NCBI RefSeq assembly: GCF_000808575.1 | Contig: NZ_JWLW01000014.1 | Coordinates: 1 to 64,000 of the forward strand | Source of the DNA: Alteromonas marina | GTDB lineage: Bacteria; Pseudomonadota; Gammaproteobacteria; Enterobacterales; Alteromonadaceae | DNA length: 64,000 nucleotides | Direction of reading: 5' to 3' | Part shown: positions 56,340 through 64,000 of the stretch, one piece after another | Layout of the letters: each line of letters starts with the position of its first letter | Position numbering within the stretch: position 1 is the first letter of the stretch | The notes under the pieces: generated by a model | What the model was told of the DNA's origin: nothing | The model's database searches: none | Seen by the model: only the letters and a program-made list of their open reading frames with translations | Translations under genes and position numbers: made by a program

Positions 56340-57239
56340 TTAAGCTTTAGACGCTTGGTAGATATCTTCAATTGCAGTATCAAGCGTTGCTTCAAACTCT
56401 TCTTGAGTTTGCTGTGCAGATACGCCTTCTGTCAGTGCGCGAGAGAAACTCGCAATCATACCTTGGTTTTCTGCCAGTTTCGCATTTGCTTCTTCACGGC
56501 TATAGCCGCCAGAAAGCGCTACAACCTTAAGCACGCGAGGGTGATCAACAAGCTCTTTGTAGAAATTAGCTTCTGTCGGAAGCGTTAGCTTGAGCATAAC
56601 TTCCTGGCCTTCGTTTAGAAGGTTTAGCTGCGTTAGGATCTCTAATTTAAGAAGAGCTTCAGCTTCCGCTTTTTGTGGGCTGTGGATGTCTACTTCTGGC
56701 TCGATAATCGGAACAAGACCTGCGGCTAAGATTTGCTTACCCACTTCAAATTGCTGAGCAACAACATCTTTAATACCTTGGTGATTCGCAAGCTTAACAA
56801 CACTTCGCATCTTAGTGCCAAACACGTTTTGCGCTACCGCTTTAGCTAGCAGTGCATCAAGACCAGGCATTGGCTTCATTACTTGAACGCCATTGCTTTC
56901 TTCAGCTAGACCTTTATCTACCTTTAAGAAAGGAATAACACGCTTTTTCTGCCACAGGTAGTGTGCAGAAGACATGCCTTCAATTTCTCTATCAAGGGTG
57001 TTTTCAAACAAGATTGCGCCAAGAACGCGCTCGCCGCTAAAAGGGGTGCTGGTGATAATGCGCGTACGCATTTCGTGAACAAGATTAAACATCTCTTCGT
57101 CTGAGCTGTACTCTGACTCTTCGATGCCATATAAGCGTAACGCTTTAGGGGTACTACCGCCGCTTTGATCTAACGCTGCAATAAAACCGGTTTGCGTCTT
57201 CAGTTTATCCAGCATTGCCTGCTGAGCTTGTGATGCCAT
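56340..57239 (-). CDS. fba: Fructose-bisphosphate aldolase, class I
   Basis: A 299-residue Schiff-base aldolase of the bacterial class I type (FdaB-like): [20 protein letters not shown] at the start, FLKVDKGL with the active-site Lys region, [13 protein letters not shown] and [14 protein letters not shown] with the second Lys, and [14 protein letters not shown]. It cleaves fructose-1,6-bisphosphate to triose phosphates. AAGGAG precedes the ATG. It is the last gene of a tkt-epd-pgk-fba cluster; a hairpin lies between it and pgk. Confidence 0.92.
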   Translation of the reverse strand: MASQAQQAMLDKLKTQTGFIAALDQSGGSTPKALRLYGIEESEYSSDEEMFNLVHEMRTRIITSTPFSGERVLGAILFENTLDREIEGMSSAHYLWQKKRVIPFLKVDKGLAEESNGVQVMKPMPGLDALLAKAVAQNVFGTKMRSVVKLANHQGIKDVVAQQFEVGKQILAAGLVPIIEPEVDIHSPQKAEAEALLKLEILTQLNLLNEGQEVMLKLTLPTEANFYKELVDHPRVLKVVALSGGYSREEANAKLAENQGMIASFSRALTEGVSAQQTQEEFEATLDTAIEDIYQASKA

Positions 57240-57425
57240 TGCAACACTCCTTTTGTATATTACTGCCTTAATAGACAGGTGTAGGGTTTATTGTTATACC
57301 AATTCTATTAAAGATCTGTTTGTCTCAGACGCAGCATGCCAGCACCTTAAGTAAACACATCTGTAATAAAGTTGGTATTTATGCCTGCGTACTTCACTGT
57401 TTCGCAGGTGTAATCGTTTCCGATT

Positions 57426-57463
57426 AAAAGGTCACGCTCAAAAATGCTGTTACTGAGCGTGAC
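57426..57463 (-). terminator. Hairpin/terminator after pgk
   Basis: GTCACGCTCA (57431-57440) pairs exactly with TGAGCGTGAC (57454-57463); on the minus strand CTTTTAAT follows. It may attenuate read-through from pgk into fba. Confidence 0.6.
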
Positions 57464-57540
57464 ACTTATGGGGTAACGTTTGTACTAGGCCTCAGCTATC
57501 TAGAGCTTTAAAACGCTGCGTTTACATGCAGCGCCCAGGC

Positions 57541-58716
57541 TTATTTATTTTTTTCTTCTAGTACTGCTACCGCTGGTAGTGTTTTGCCTTCCAAGAATTC
57601 TAGGAACGCGCCACCACCGGTTGAAATATAAGAGACCTTATCGGCAATCCCGTATTTATCAACTGCTGCTAGTGTATCACCACCACCTGCGATTGAGAAT
57701 GCGTCGCTTGCCGCAATCGCTTCAGACAGCGCTTTTGTTCCAGCACTGAACTGTTCAAATTCAAATACGCCTACAGGGCCATTCCATACAATGGTTCCCG
57801 CGTTCTTGATAATGTCCTCTAACGCCTTTGAAGAATCTGGACCAATATCAAAAATCATATCGTCGTCGGCAACGTCACTGACTACTTTTAGCGTCGCTTC
57901 GGTATTCTCATCAAACGCTTTGCCCACGACCACATCTGTAGGTACTGGAATATTACCGCCATTCGCCTGCGCTTCATTCATAAGCTGCGTGGCTTGCTCG
58001 GTAAGGTCCATCTCTACTAGTGACTTACCCACATTATGGCCTTGAGCAGCAATGAAAGTGTTGGCAATACCGCCACCAACAATCAGCTGATCAACTTTTT
58101 CAGCCAATGTTTTTAACACGGTCAACTTGGTAGATACTTTAGAGCCACCCACAATAGCAACCATTGGACGTTTAGGGTTGTCTAGCGCTTTGCCAAGTGC
58201 GTCTAATTCTGCAGCAAGTAATGGGCCAGCACAGGCTTTTGGTGCAAACTTAGCAACGCCATGAGTAGACGCTTGTGCGCGGTGAGCAGTACCGAACGCA
58301 TCCATAACAAAGATATCGCAAAGTGCTGCGTACTGTTTTGCCAGTGTCTCGTCGTCTTTCTTTTCGCCATTATTGAAGCGAACGTTTTCAAGAATGACGA
58401 GCTCACCTTCGCTAAGCTCAACACCGTCTAGGTAATCTTTTACTAGCTTTACCGGCACATCTAGGGCGTCGTTAAGGTAATCAACAACAGGTTGAAGGGA
58501 GAACTCATCAGCAGGCTCGCCTTCAGTAGGGCGACCAAGGTGAGACATCACCATAACTGCCGCACCTGCGTCTAGGGCTGCTTTAATCGTAGGGATTGAT
58601 GCTTTGATACGCGCATCAGAAGTTACTTTGCCGTCTTTTACCGGCACGTTTAAATCTTGTCTAATTAATACGCGCTGACCTTTTAGGGCCATATCGCTCA
58701 TGCTTGGAATTGCCAT
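57541..58716 (-). CDS. pgk: Phosphoglycerate kinase
   Basis: A 391-residue cytosolic kinase that makes ATP from 1,3-bisphosphoglycerate. Visible: [78 protein letters not shown] and the C-terminal GGGDTLAAV with [21 protein letters not shown] precedes the ATG. Gene order epd-pgk-fba is conserved in gammaproteobacteria. Confidence 0.97.
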   Translation of the reverse strand: MAIPSMSDMALKGQRVLIRQDLNVPVKDGKVTSDARIKASIPTIKAALDAGAAVMVMSHLGRPTEGEPADEFSLQPVVDYLNDALDVPVKLVKDYLDGVELSEGELVILENVRFNNGEKKDDETLAKQYAALCDIFVMDAFGTAHRAQASTHGVAKFAPKACAGPLLAAELDALGKALDNPKRPMVAIVGGSKVSTKLTVLKTLAEKVDQLIVGGGIANTFIAAQGHNVGKSLVEMDLTEQATQLMNEAQANGGNIPVPTDVVVGKAFDENTEATLKVVSDVADDDMIFDIGPDSSKALEDIIKNAGTIVWNGPVGVFEFEQFSAGTKALSEAIAASDAFSIAGGGDTLAAVDKYGIADKVSYISTGGGAFLEFLEGKTLPAVAVLEEKNK

Positions 58717-58746
58717 CGTCTTTCCTATGTTAATTTAAATTCAGTA

Positions 58747-58774
58747 GAGCGTGTTTTGAAGGTAAGACACGCTC
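58747..58774. other. Intercistronic hairpin between epd and pgk
   Basis: GAGCGTGT and ACACGCTC arms with a 12-base loop and no T run. The arms share the GAGCGTG core with the hairpin after pgk. Possible RNA processing or stability element. Confidence 0.4.
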
Positions 58775-58832
58775 AAATTAACTGTGAAAGCTGCGCGGGC
58801 TGGTGCTACCAACCCTTGGCAGCATCAATGCT

Positions 58833-59843
58833 TTATTTTGCGTCGAACATCACTTTTGCGGTATCGAGCATACGGTTTGCAAAACCCCATTCGTTGTCAC
58901 ACCATACTAGTGTTTTAACCAGTTGTTTGTGACTGACTCTTGTTTGTGTGCCATCTACAATACACGAGTGAGGGTCGTGATTGAAATCTACCGACACCAA
59001 AGGCTCTTCGGTGTAGTCCAAAATGCCCTGTAAACGCCCCGCTTTTGCATTGCGAAGGGCTTGGTTCACTTGCTCAATCGTTACCTTAGATTGAAGCGTT
59101 ACACTCAAATCCATGGCAGTAACATTGATAGTTGGCACTCGAACCGCAATGGCTTCGAATTTTCCCGCAAACTTAGGCAGAATGCGCTCTATACCGGCAG
59201 CAAGTCGGGTATCAACGGGAATAATCGACTGACTTGCAGCACGGGTTCTGCGCAAATCTTCGTGATAGGCGTCGATAACTTGCTGGTCGTGCATAGACGC
59301 GTGAATGGTTGTGATCGTACCACTTTCAACACCGAACGCAGCGTCTAGCGCTTGGATAACAGGAACAATGCAGTTTGTGGTGCAAGAGCCGTTGGAGACT
59401 AATTTTTGTTCACTGGTCAACGTGTCTTCGTTGGTTCCGAAAATGACCGTATTGTCTAAATCTGGTGACCCGGGTGACGAGAAAAGCACTTTGCCAGCGC
59501 CTGCATCTAAATGTGCTTGCCCCGATGCTCTGTCATCAAACTTGCCCGTACACTCAAGCACAATATCAACGCCTAAGTCTTTCCAGGGTAGGTCTTTAAT
59601 ATCGTTTACCGCAAGCAGCGTAATATCGTCACCTGCGACATTAAGCGTGTTATTTTCTAAGGCCACATCAAAACGGAACCGCCCGTGGGCGGTGTCGTAT
59701 TTAAGTAAATGTGCTATGCCTTCGGGTTTAGCAATGTCGTTAATGGCCACCACGTTAAATTCGTTGTTGCGCCCACTTTCATACAGCGCGCGCAACACGT
59801 TACGACCAATACGACCAAACCCATTTATGGCAATATTTACCAT
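58833..59843 (-). CDS. epd: Erythrose-4-phosphate dehydrogenase
   Basis: A 336-residue GAPDH-fold enzyme. NAD site [15 protein letters not shown], catalytic Cys154 in [12 protein letters not shown], and [25 protein letters not shown] rather than the GAPDH-type phosphate loop. Position between tkt and pgk, and the [10 protein letters not shown] stretch, favour Epd (vitamin B6 precursor supply) over glycolytic GAPDH; a second GAPDH activity cannot be excluded. Confidence 0.88.
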   Translation of the reverse strand: MVNIAINGFGRIGRNVLRALYESGRNNEFNVVAINDIAKPEGIAHLLKYDTAHGRFRFDVALENNTLNVAGDDITLLAVNDIKDLPWKDLGVDIVLECTGKFDDRASGQAHLDAGAGKVLFSSPGSPDLDNTVIFGTNEDTLTSEQKLVSNGSCTTNCIVPVIQALDAAFGVESGTITTIHASMHDQQVIDAYHEDLRRTRAASQSIIPVDTRLAAGIERILPKFAGKFEAIAVRVPTINVTAMDLSVTLQSKVTIEQVNQALRNAKAGRLQGILDYTEEPLVSVDFNHDPHSCIVDGTQTRVSHKQLVKTLVWCDNEWGFANRMLDTAKVMFDAK

Positions 59844-59861
59844 AGGCTTATCTATTACCTC

Positions 59862-61853
59862 TTACAGAGACAGTGCAGCCTCTACTACAGCGTCAGTGGT
59901 AATGTTGAAGTGCTTGAACAGGTCGCCCGCAGGTGCAGATTCACCAAAGGTGTCCATGCCTACGATAGCACCATTAAAGCCAACGTACTTGTACCAGCTA
60001 TCTTTAGACAAGGCTTCAACCGCTACGCGTTTAACTACGCTAGAAGGTAGTACACTTTCACGGTAGTCAGCAGACTGACGGTCAAATACATCAGTTGATG
60101 GCATAGACACCACGCGAACGGCTTTGCCTTGCTCGGTCAGTTTCGCTGCGGCTTCAACGGCTAGCTGAACCTCAGAACCGGTACCAATAAGAATAAGCTC
60201 TGGCGTACCTTCACAGTCTTTAAGTACGTAACCGCCTTTAGCGATATCTGCAACTTGTTGAGCCGTTCTTTCTTGCTGTGCTAAGCCTTGGCGTGTGAAG
60301 ATTAGTGTTGTTGGGCCGTCAGTGCGCTCAATAGCAGACTTCCACGACACAGCAGACTCAACCTGATCACAAGGACGCCAGTTATCAAGATTAGGCGTTG
60401 CACGTAGCGCAACCACCTGCTCTACTGGCTGGTGTGTTGGGCCGTCTTCACCTAGACCAATTGAATCGTGGGTGTAAACGAAAATTGCAGGCTGCTTCAT
60501 TAGCGCTGCCATACGTACCGCATTGCGTGCATATTCCATGAACATTAGGAAGGTTGCACCGTATGCCTTAAAGCCACCGTGAAGGGCAATACCATTCATC
60601 ATGGCAGACATACCAAACTCACGTACACCGTAATAAATGTAGTTACCTGACGCATCGTTCGCTTCAACGCCTTTGCTGCCTTCCCAAATAGTAAGGTTAG
60701 AACCAGCAAGGTCAGCAGAGCCGCCTAATAGCTCAGGAAGTAGTGGACCAAATGCGTTTAGTGCATTTTGCGACGCTTTACGTGAAGCAATATTTTGTGG
60801 GTTAGCTTGAAGCTCAGCAATAATTGCATCTGCTTTTTCGCTGAAATCTGCTGGCAACTCGCCATTTACGCGGCGTTTGAACTCTGCCGCAAGCTCTGGG
60901 TAAGCGGCTTCGTATGCCGCGAAAGCGTCATCCCACGCGCTCTCCGCGTTTGAACCTTTCTCTTTAGCATCCCAACCCGCGTAAATATCGTCTGGAATTT
61001 CGAACGCGCCATGGCTCCAGCCAAGCTTTTCGCGAGTGGCTACAATTTCATCTTCACCTAGTGGTGCACCGTGACAAGACTCGGTACCTTCTTTATTAGG
61101 CGAGCCGAAGCCAATAGTGGTTTTACAACAAATAAGCGTAGGCTGCGCGGTGTTCGCTTGCGCCTTTTCAATAGCGGCTTTTACTTGCTCTGCATCGTGA
61201 CCGTCAACGCCATCGATCACTTCCCAACCGTAGCTCTTAAAGCGTGCTGGTGTATCGTCAGTGAACCAGCCTTCTACTTCGCCATCAATTGAAATGCCGT
61301 TGTCATCCCAAAACGCGATAAGCTTACCAAGGCCTAGTGTGCCGGCTAGTGAACATGTCTCGTGTGAGATACCTTCCATCAAGCAGCCATCGCCTAAGAA
61401 TGCGTAGGTGTGGTGGTCAACAATATTGTGACCATCTTTGTTGAATTGTGCCGCTAGCACTTTCTCGGCAAGCGCCATACCCACAGCATTACTGATACCT
61501 TGGCCTAGTGGGCCAGTGGTCGTTTCAACACCTGGCGCATAACCGTACTCAGGATGGCCTGGCGTTTTTGAATGCAATTGGCGGAAGTTCTTTAATTCTT
61601 CTATTGGCAGTTCGTAGCCCGAAAGGTGAAGAAGAGAGTACAACAGCATCGAGCCGTGACCATTTGAAAGCACAAAGCGATCGCGGTTAGCCCAAGATGG
61701 GTTTGCAGGGTTGTGTGATAAGAAATCACCCCATAGTACCTGTGCGATATCAGCCATCCCCATTGGGGCACCTGGGTGACCAGATTTAGCTTGTTGAACG
61801 GCATCCATGCTTAATGCACGGATTGCATTGGCGAGTTCACGACGAGAGGGCAT
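59862..61853 (-). CDS. tkt: Transketolase
   Basis: A 663-residue thiamine-diphosphate enzyme of the pentose phosphate pathway. N-terminal [30 protein letters not shown], ThDP motif [12 protein letters not shown] (GDG-N), [11 protein letters not shown], the pyrimidine-domain [21 protein letters not shown] with the catalytic Glu region, and a C-terminal domain with [17 protein letters not shown] precedes the ATG. First gene of the tkt-epd-pgk-fba cluster, 18 bases before epd. Confidence 0.97.
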   Translation of the reverse strand: MPSRRELANAIRALSMDAVQQAKSGHPGAPMGMADIAQVLWGDFLSHNPANPSWANRDRFVLSNGHGSMLLYSLLHLSGYELPIEELKNFRQLHSKTPGHPEYGYAPGVETTTGPLGQGISNAVGMALAEKVLAAQFNKDGHNIVDHHTYAFLGDGCLMEGISHETCSLAGTLGLGKLIAFWDDNGISIDGEVEGWFTDDTPARFKSYGWEVIDGVDGHDAEQVKAAIEKAQANTAQPTLICCKTTIGFGSPNKEGTESCHGAPLGEDEIVATREKLGWSHGAFEIPDDIYAGWDAKEKGSNAESAWDDAFAAYEAAYPELAAEFKRRVNGELPADFSEKADAIIAELQANPQNIASRKASQNALNAFGPLLPELLGGSADLAGSNLTIWEGSKGVEANDASGNYIYYGVREFGMSAMMNGIALHGGFKAYGATFLMFMEYARNAVRMAALMKQPAIFVYTHDSIGLGEDGPTHQPVEQVVALRATPNLDNWRPCDQVESAVSWKSAIERTDGPTTLIFTRQGLAQQERTAQQVADIAKGGYVLKDCEGTPELILIGTGSEVQLAVEAAAKLTEQGKAVRVVSMPSTDVFDRQSADYRESVLPSSVVKRVAVEALSKDSWYKYVGFNGAIVGMDTFGESAPAGDLFKHFNITTDAVVEAALSL

Positions 61854-62280
61854 GTTGTCTCCTGATTTATTTTGTATCTTTTGTTTCGTATCTTAGCGGG
61901 CTAGGCAAGCTAGACGAGCGTAGAGGTAAGGCGTTCGCTCTACTTCTTTATACGAATGAATGTGGCGTTATTCTTACCTATGCCACCTTACAGTTCAATG
62001 GGTTTTGATTGCCAATAGTGAAAGTCTTAGTAAAAAATGGTCTATACCTTATCCATCACGTATTCCCAATACATCAAAAACGGTTATATCTAACGTCTGG
62101 TTTTACTAGTACATCATTCGCTTTACCAATTTCGTCCTGGATAACCCCATTAGTGATCGGGTTGTGTCAACTATTCGTAACGAAGAGACTTTTAGACGTC
62201 TAGAAGTAAAGACTGGTATTTATAACTTGTTTTAGTACAATATACGACTATTTTGATAATTTAACGCTTACGGAGCATTT
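61854..62280. other. Divergent tkt-metK intergenic region
   Basis: Carries the met boxes at 62186-62217 near metK and presumably the tkt promoter on the left. No SAM riboswitch-like structure and no gene is seen; short frames here lack support. Confidence 0.5.
62186..62217 (+). promoter_or_regulatory. MetJ operator: four tandem met boxes
   Basis: Four contiguous 8-base units AGACTTTT, AGACGTCT, AGAAGTAA, AGACTGGT match the met box AGACGTCT at 6, 8, 5 and 5 positions. The last overlaps the -35 position of a -10-like TACAAT at 62236-62241, which suits repression of metK by MetJ-SAM. Confidence 0.85.
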
Positions 62281-63426
62281 ATGGCCACGCATTTATTCAC
62301 ATCCGAGTCAGTGTCTGAAGGACATCCGGACAAAATTGCTGATCAGATCTCAGATGCGGTTCTTGACGCTATTTTAGAACAAGATCCTCGCGCTCGGGTG
62401 GCCTGCGAAACGTATGTAAAAACCGGTATGGTTTTGGTGGGTGGTGAAGTAACTACCTCTGCATGGGTAGATATTGAAGAGCTTACCCGAAAAACAGTTA
62501 AAGAAATTGGCTACACGCACTCAGATATGGGCTTCGACGCTGATTCATGTGCGGTATTAAATGCTATTGGCAAACAGTCACCTGACATCAATCAAGGTGT
62601 TGACCGTGCAAGCCTTGAAGAACAAGGTGCGGGTGACCAAGGTCTAATGTTTGGCTACGCTAGCGACGAAACTGACGTACTAATGCCTGCGCCGATCACG
62701 TACTCTCACCGCCTTGTTCAAAAACAAGCCGAAGTGCGTAAATCTGGTAAGCTAGACTGGTTACGCCCAGATGCTAAAAGCCAAATTACTTTCAAATATG
62801 AAAACGACAAGCCTGTTGGCATCGACGCGGTTGTGCTTTCAACCCAGCACTGTGATTCAGTGAGCACTGAAACAGTTCGCGAAGCGGTAATGGAAGAAAT
62901 TATTAAGCCAGTGCTGCCTAGTGAATGGATTGATGGAAATACACGCTTTCACATTAACCCAACGGGACGATTCGTTATCGGTGGTCCAATGGGCGACTGC
63001 GGCTTAACAGGTCGTAAAATCATTGTTGATACTTACGGTGGTATGGCCCGTCACGGCGGTGGTGCATTCTCTGGTAAAGATCCATCAAAAGTAGACCGCA
63101 GTGCAGCATACGCGGGTCGTTACGTTGCTAAGAACATTGTTGCAGCAGGTCTTGCCAAGCGTTGCGAAATCCAAGTGTCTTATGCAATCGGTGTGGCAGA
63201 GCCAACGTCTATCAGTATCGATACCTTTGGTACAGGTGTGGTAGATGAGAAAACGTTAGTAGCACTGGTCCGTGAACATTTCGACCTACGCCCGTATGGA
63301 CTTATTCAAATGCTAGACCTTGAGCGCCCTATTTACCGCCCAACGGCTGCTTACGGTCACTTTGGTCGTGACGAATTTCCATGGGAAGCAACAGATAAAG
63401 CAGAAGCGTTAAAAGCATCGATTTAA
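62281..63426 (+). CDS. metK: S-adenosylmethionine synthase
   Basis: A 381-residue enzyme forming SAM from methionine and ATP. Motifs: [37 protein letters not shown], the P-loop-like [27 protein letters not shown], and STQHCDSVS, plus FGRDEFPWE near the end. GGAG lies just before the ATG. Preceded by tandem met boxes and followed by a long-stem terminator, so it is a single-gene unit under MetJ-type control. Confidence 0.98.
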   Translation: MATHLFTSESVSEGHPDKIADQISDAVLDAILEQDPRARVACETYVKTGMVLVGGEVTTSAWVDIEELTRKTVKEIGYTHSDMGFDADSCAVLNAIGKQSPDINQGVDRASLEEQGAGDQGLMFGYASDETDVLMPAPITYSHRLVQKQAEVRKSGKLDWLRPDAKSQITFKYENDKPVGIDAVVLSTQHCDSVSTETVREAVMEEIIKPVLPSEWIDGNTRFHINPTGRFVIGGPMGDCGLTGRKIIVDTYGGMARHGGGAFSGKDPSKVDRSAAYAGRYVAKNIVAAGLAKRCEIQVSYAIGVAEPTSISIDTFGTGVVDEKTLVALVREHFDLRPYGLIQMLDLERPIYRPTAAYGHFGRDEFPWEATDKAEALKASI

Positions 63427-63453
63427 TTCGACAACCAAATAACGCTTTTAAAT

Positions 63454-63515
63454 ACGCCGCTCAGTTTTTATAACGCTTTGCAAAAAAGTGTTAGTATAAA
63501 CTAGCGGCGTTTTTT
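63454..63515 (+). terminator. Terminator of metK
   Basis: ACGCCGCT (63454-63461) pairs with AGCGGCGT (63503-63510), with further AGTTT/AAACT pairing inside, followed by six T. Confidence 0.7.
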
Positions 63516-63666
63516 ATTTGGCTAGCAAAATCAACGAAACAAATAAAAAACAGCAAAGAATATTTTCATCATTTATTTTTTGCAGCTATGCTTAAATAAC
63601 GAACACACTATCGCTTGTAGTTTCTGGTTGTTTACAAGCCATGATAACAACAACTTGGGCTCTTCC

Positions 63667-64000
63667 ATGAATGTGGTTACTGGAATTCTTCTGGCACTTA
63701 CTTTGGCTGCGTCTATGGCGGCTTCCCCCGTGCTCGCGGAAATGAATGCTCCCCACTACAGTCCTATCCAATTCAAAAGCAAAAAAATAGCGCGGTGGCA
63801 GATAAATAGTATGTACCGCATTCAATCTACAACCGAAACTTATCTATACGACAACAGTTATACCTACCCAGCGGGGTCTCAAGGTATGTTTAGCGCCAGC
63901 CGGCGGTTTAACACTTGGGTTCCGCAAAAGGTCTATGCAACGTACAAAACCAACAATACCGCCTTTCAGCATTACGCAGAGTGGCTTTATTTACCTCATG
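63667..64000 (+). CDS. Secreted protein of unknown function, cut by the window edge
   Basis: The frame is open from an ATG at 63667 to the last base: 111 codons without a stop. It begins with a hydrophobic signal-like segment (VVTGILLALTLAASMAASPVLA) that would be cleaved before EMNAPHY. Then come basic and Tyr/Ser/Thr/Gln-rich residues (RWQINSMYRIQST, YTYPAGSQGMF) and WVPQKVYATYKT. No family is recognised. The signal lacks the usual basic residues at its start; TTG codons at 63655 and 63628 are alternatives. The right end is missing. Confidence 0.6.
   Translation, partial: MNVVTGILLALTLAASMAASPVLAEMNAPHYSPIQFKSKKIARWQINSMYRIQSTTETYLYDNSYTYPAGSQGMFSASRRFNTWVPQKVYATYKTNNTAFQHYAEWLYLPH

Noticed and set aside
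57426..57463. Long perfect stem considered as a REP-type mobile repeat
   Set aside because: Only one related copy exists in the window, next to pgk, and it is placed as a terminator or processing element.
59305..60066. 253-codon open frame on the plus strand opposite epd and tkt
   Set aside because: It is antisense to two unmistakable enzymes, is Ser/Thr/Pro-rich without domain features, and arises from codon bias of the true strand.
61854..62280. SAM riboswitch upstream of metK
   Set aside because: No matching multi-stem structure is visible, and tandem met boxes account for regulation.

Overview
The window looks like chromosomal core sequence of a marine gammaproteobacterium, most likely Alteromonas or a close relative. 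That placement is an inference from gene content and gene order (hut cluster, pst-phoU next to ppk-ppx, tkt-epd-pgk-fba divergent from metK); no rRNA or other formal marker is present. I see no insertion sequence, prophage, integron, CRISPR array, tRNA or rRNA. Coding density is high, and most operon ends carry clear hairpin terminators.

Layout. 0-4 kb: two paralogous lipoproteins of unknown function, a MipA/OmpV outer-membrane protein and a CreA-like lipoprotein. 4-10.6 kb: a complete histidine utilisation locus, hutC-hutU-hutH on the minus strand and hutI-hutG on the plus strand, with a 24-bp perfect palindrome between hutC and hutI as the probable HutC operator. 10.6-19 kb: sstT, sbcDC (SbcD carries five 7-residue tandem repeats) and a DUF3754/TMEM143-like membrane protein. 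19-25.7 kb: a YigZ/IMPACT protein, a peroxiredoxin-like gene broken by one in-frame TAA, an M1 aminopeptidase lipoprotein, the ohr/ohrR pair with two operator-like palindromes, a haemolysin III-type membrane protein and a small CX5R phosphatase-like protein. 25.7-28.1 kb: an ECF sigma factor with a membrane anti-sigma candidate and a secreted coiled-coil protein of unknown role. 28-30.6 kb: OxyR and a UspE-type stress protein.

30.6-42.3 kb is a phosphate region: pitA, phoU-pstB-pstA-pstC (enlarged permeases, no pstS), a GcvR-like ACT protein, then ppk-ppx. A Pho-box-like repeat precedes ppk and a weaker one precedes pitA. 42.3-45.2 kb: an S9 peptidase and an unrecognised 149-residue protein. 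45.3-56.2 kb is an envelope-defence region: a tripartite RND pump (adaptor, pump, outer-membrane factor) preceded by a small secreted or membrane-anchored ORF, a PmrAB-like two-component system, and divergent eptA-dgkA. Two YTTAAK-N5-YTTAAK repeats, each about 46 bp from its start codon, flank the eptA/regulator intergenic region. 56.3-63.4 kb: fba, pgk, epd and tkt on one strand and metK on the other, with four tandem MetJ-type 8-bp boxes upstream of metK. The right edge cuts a secreted-protein gene (63667 onward).

No single block stands out as an obviously new defence or mobile system. The less explained pieces are the lipoprotein pair with a shared CGxYGCSEH motif, the ECF sigma operon with its coiled-coil partner, the nonsense-interrupted peroxiredoxin-like gene, and several un-named palindromes and direct repeats in regulatory gaps.
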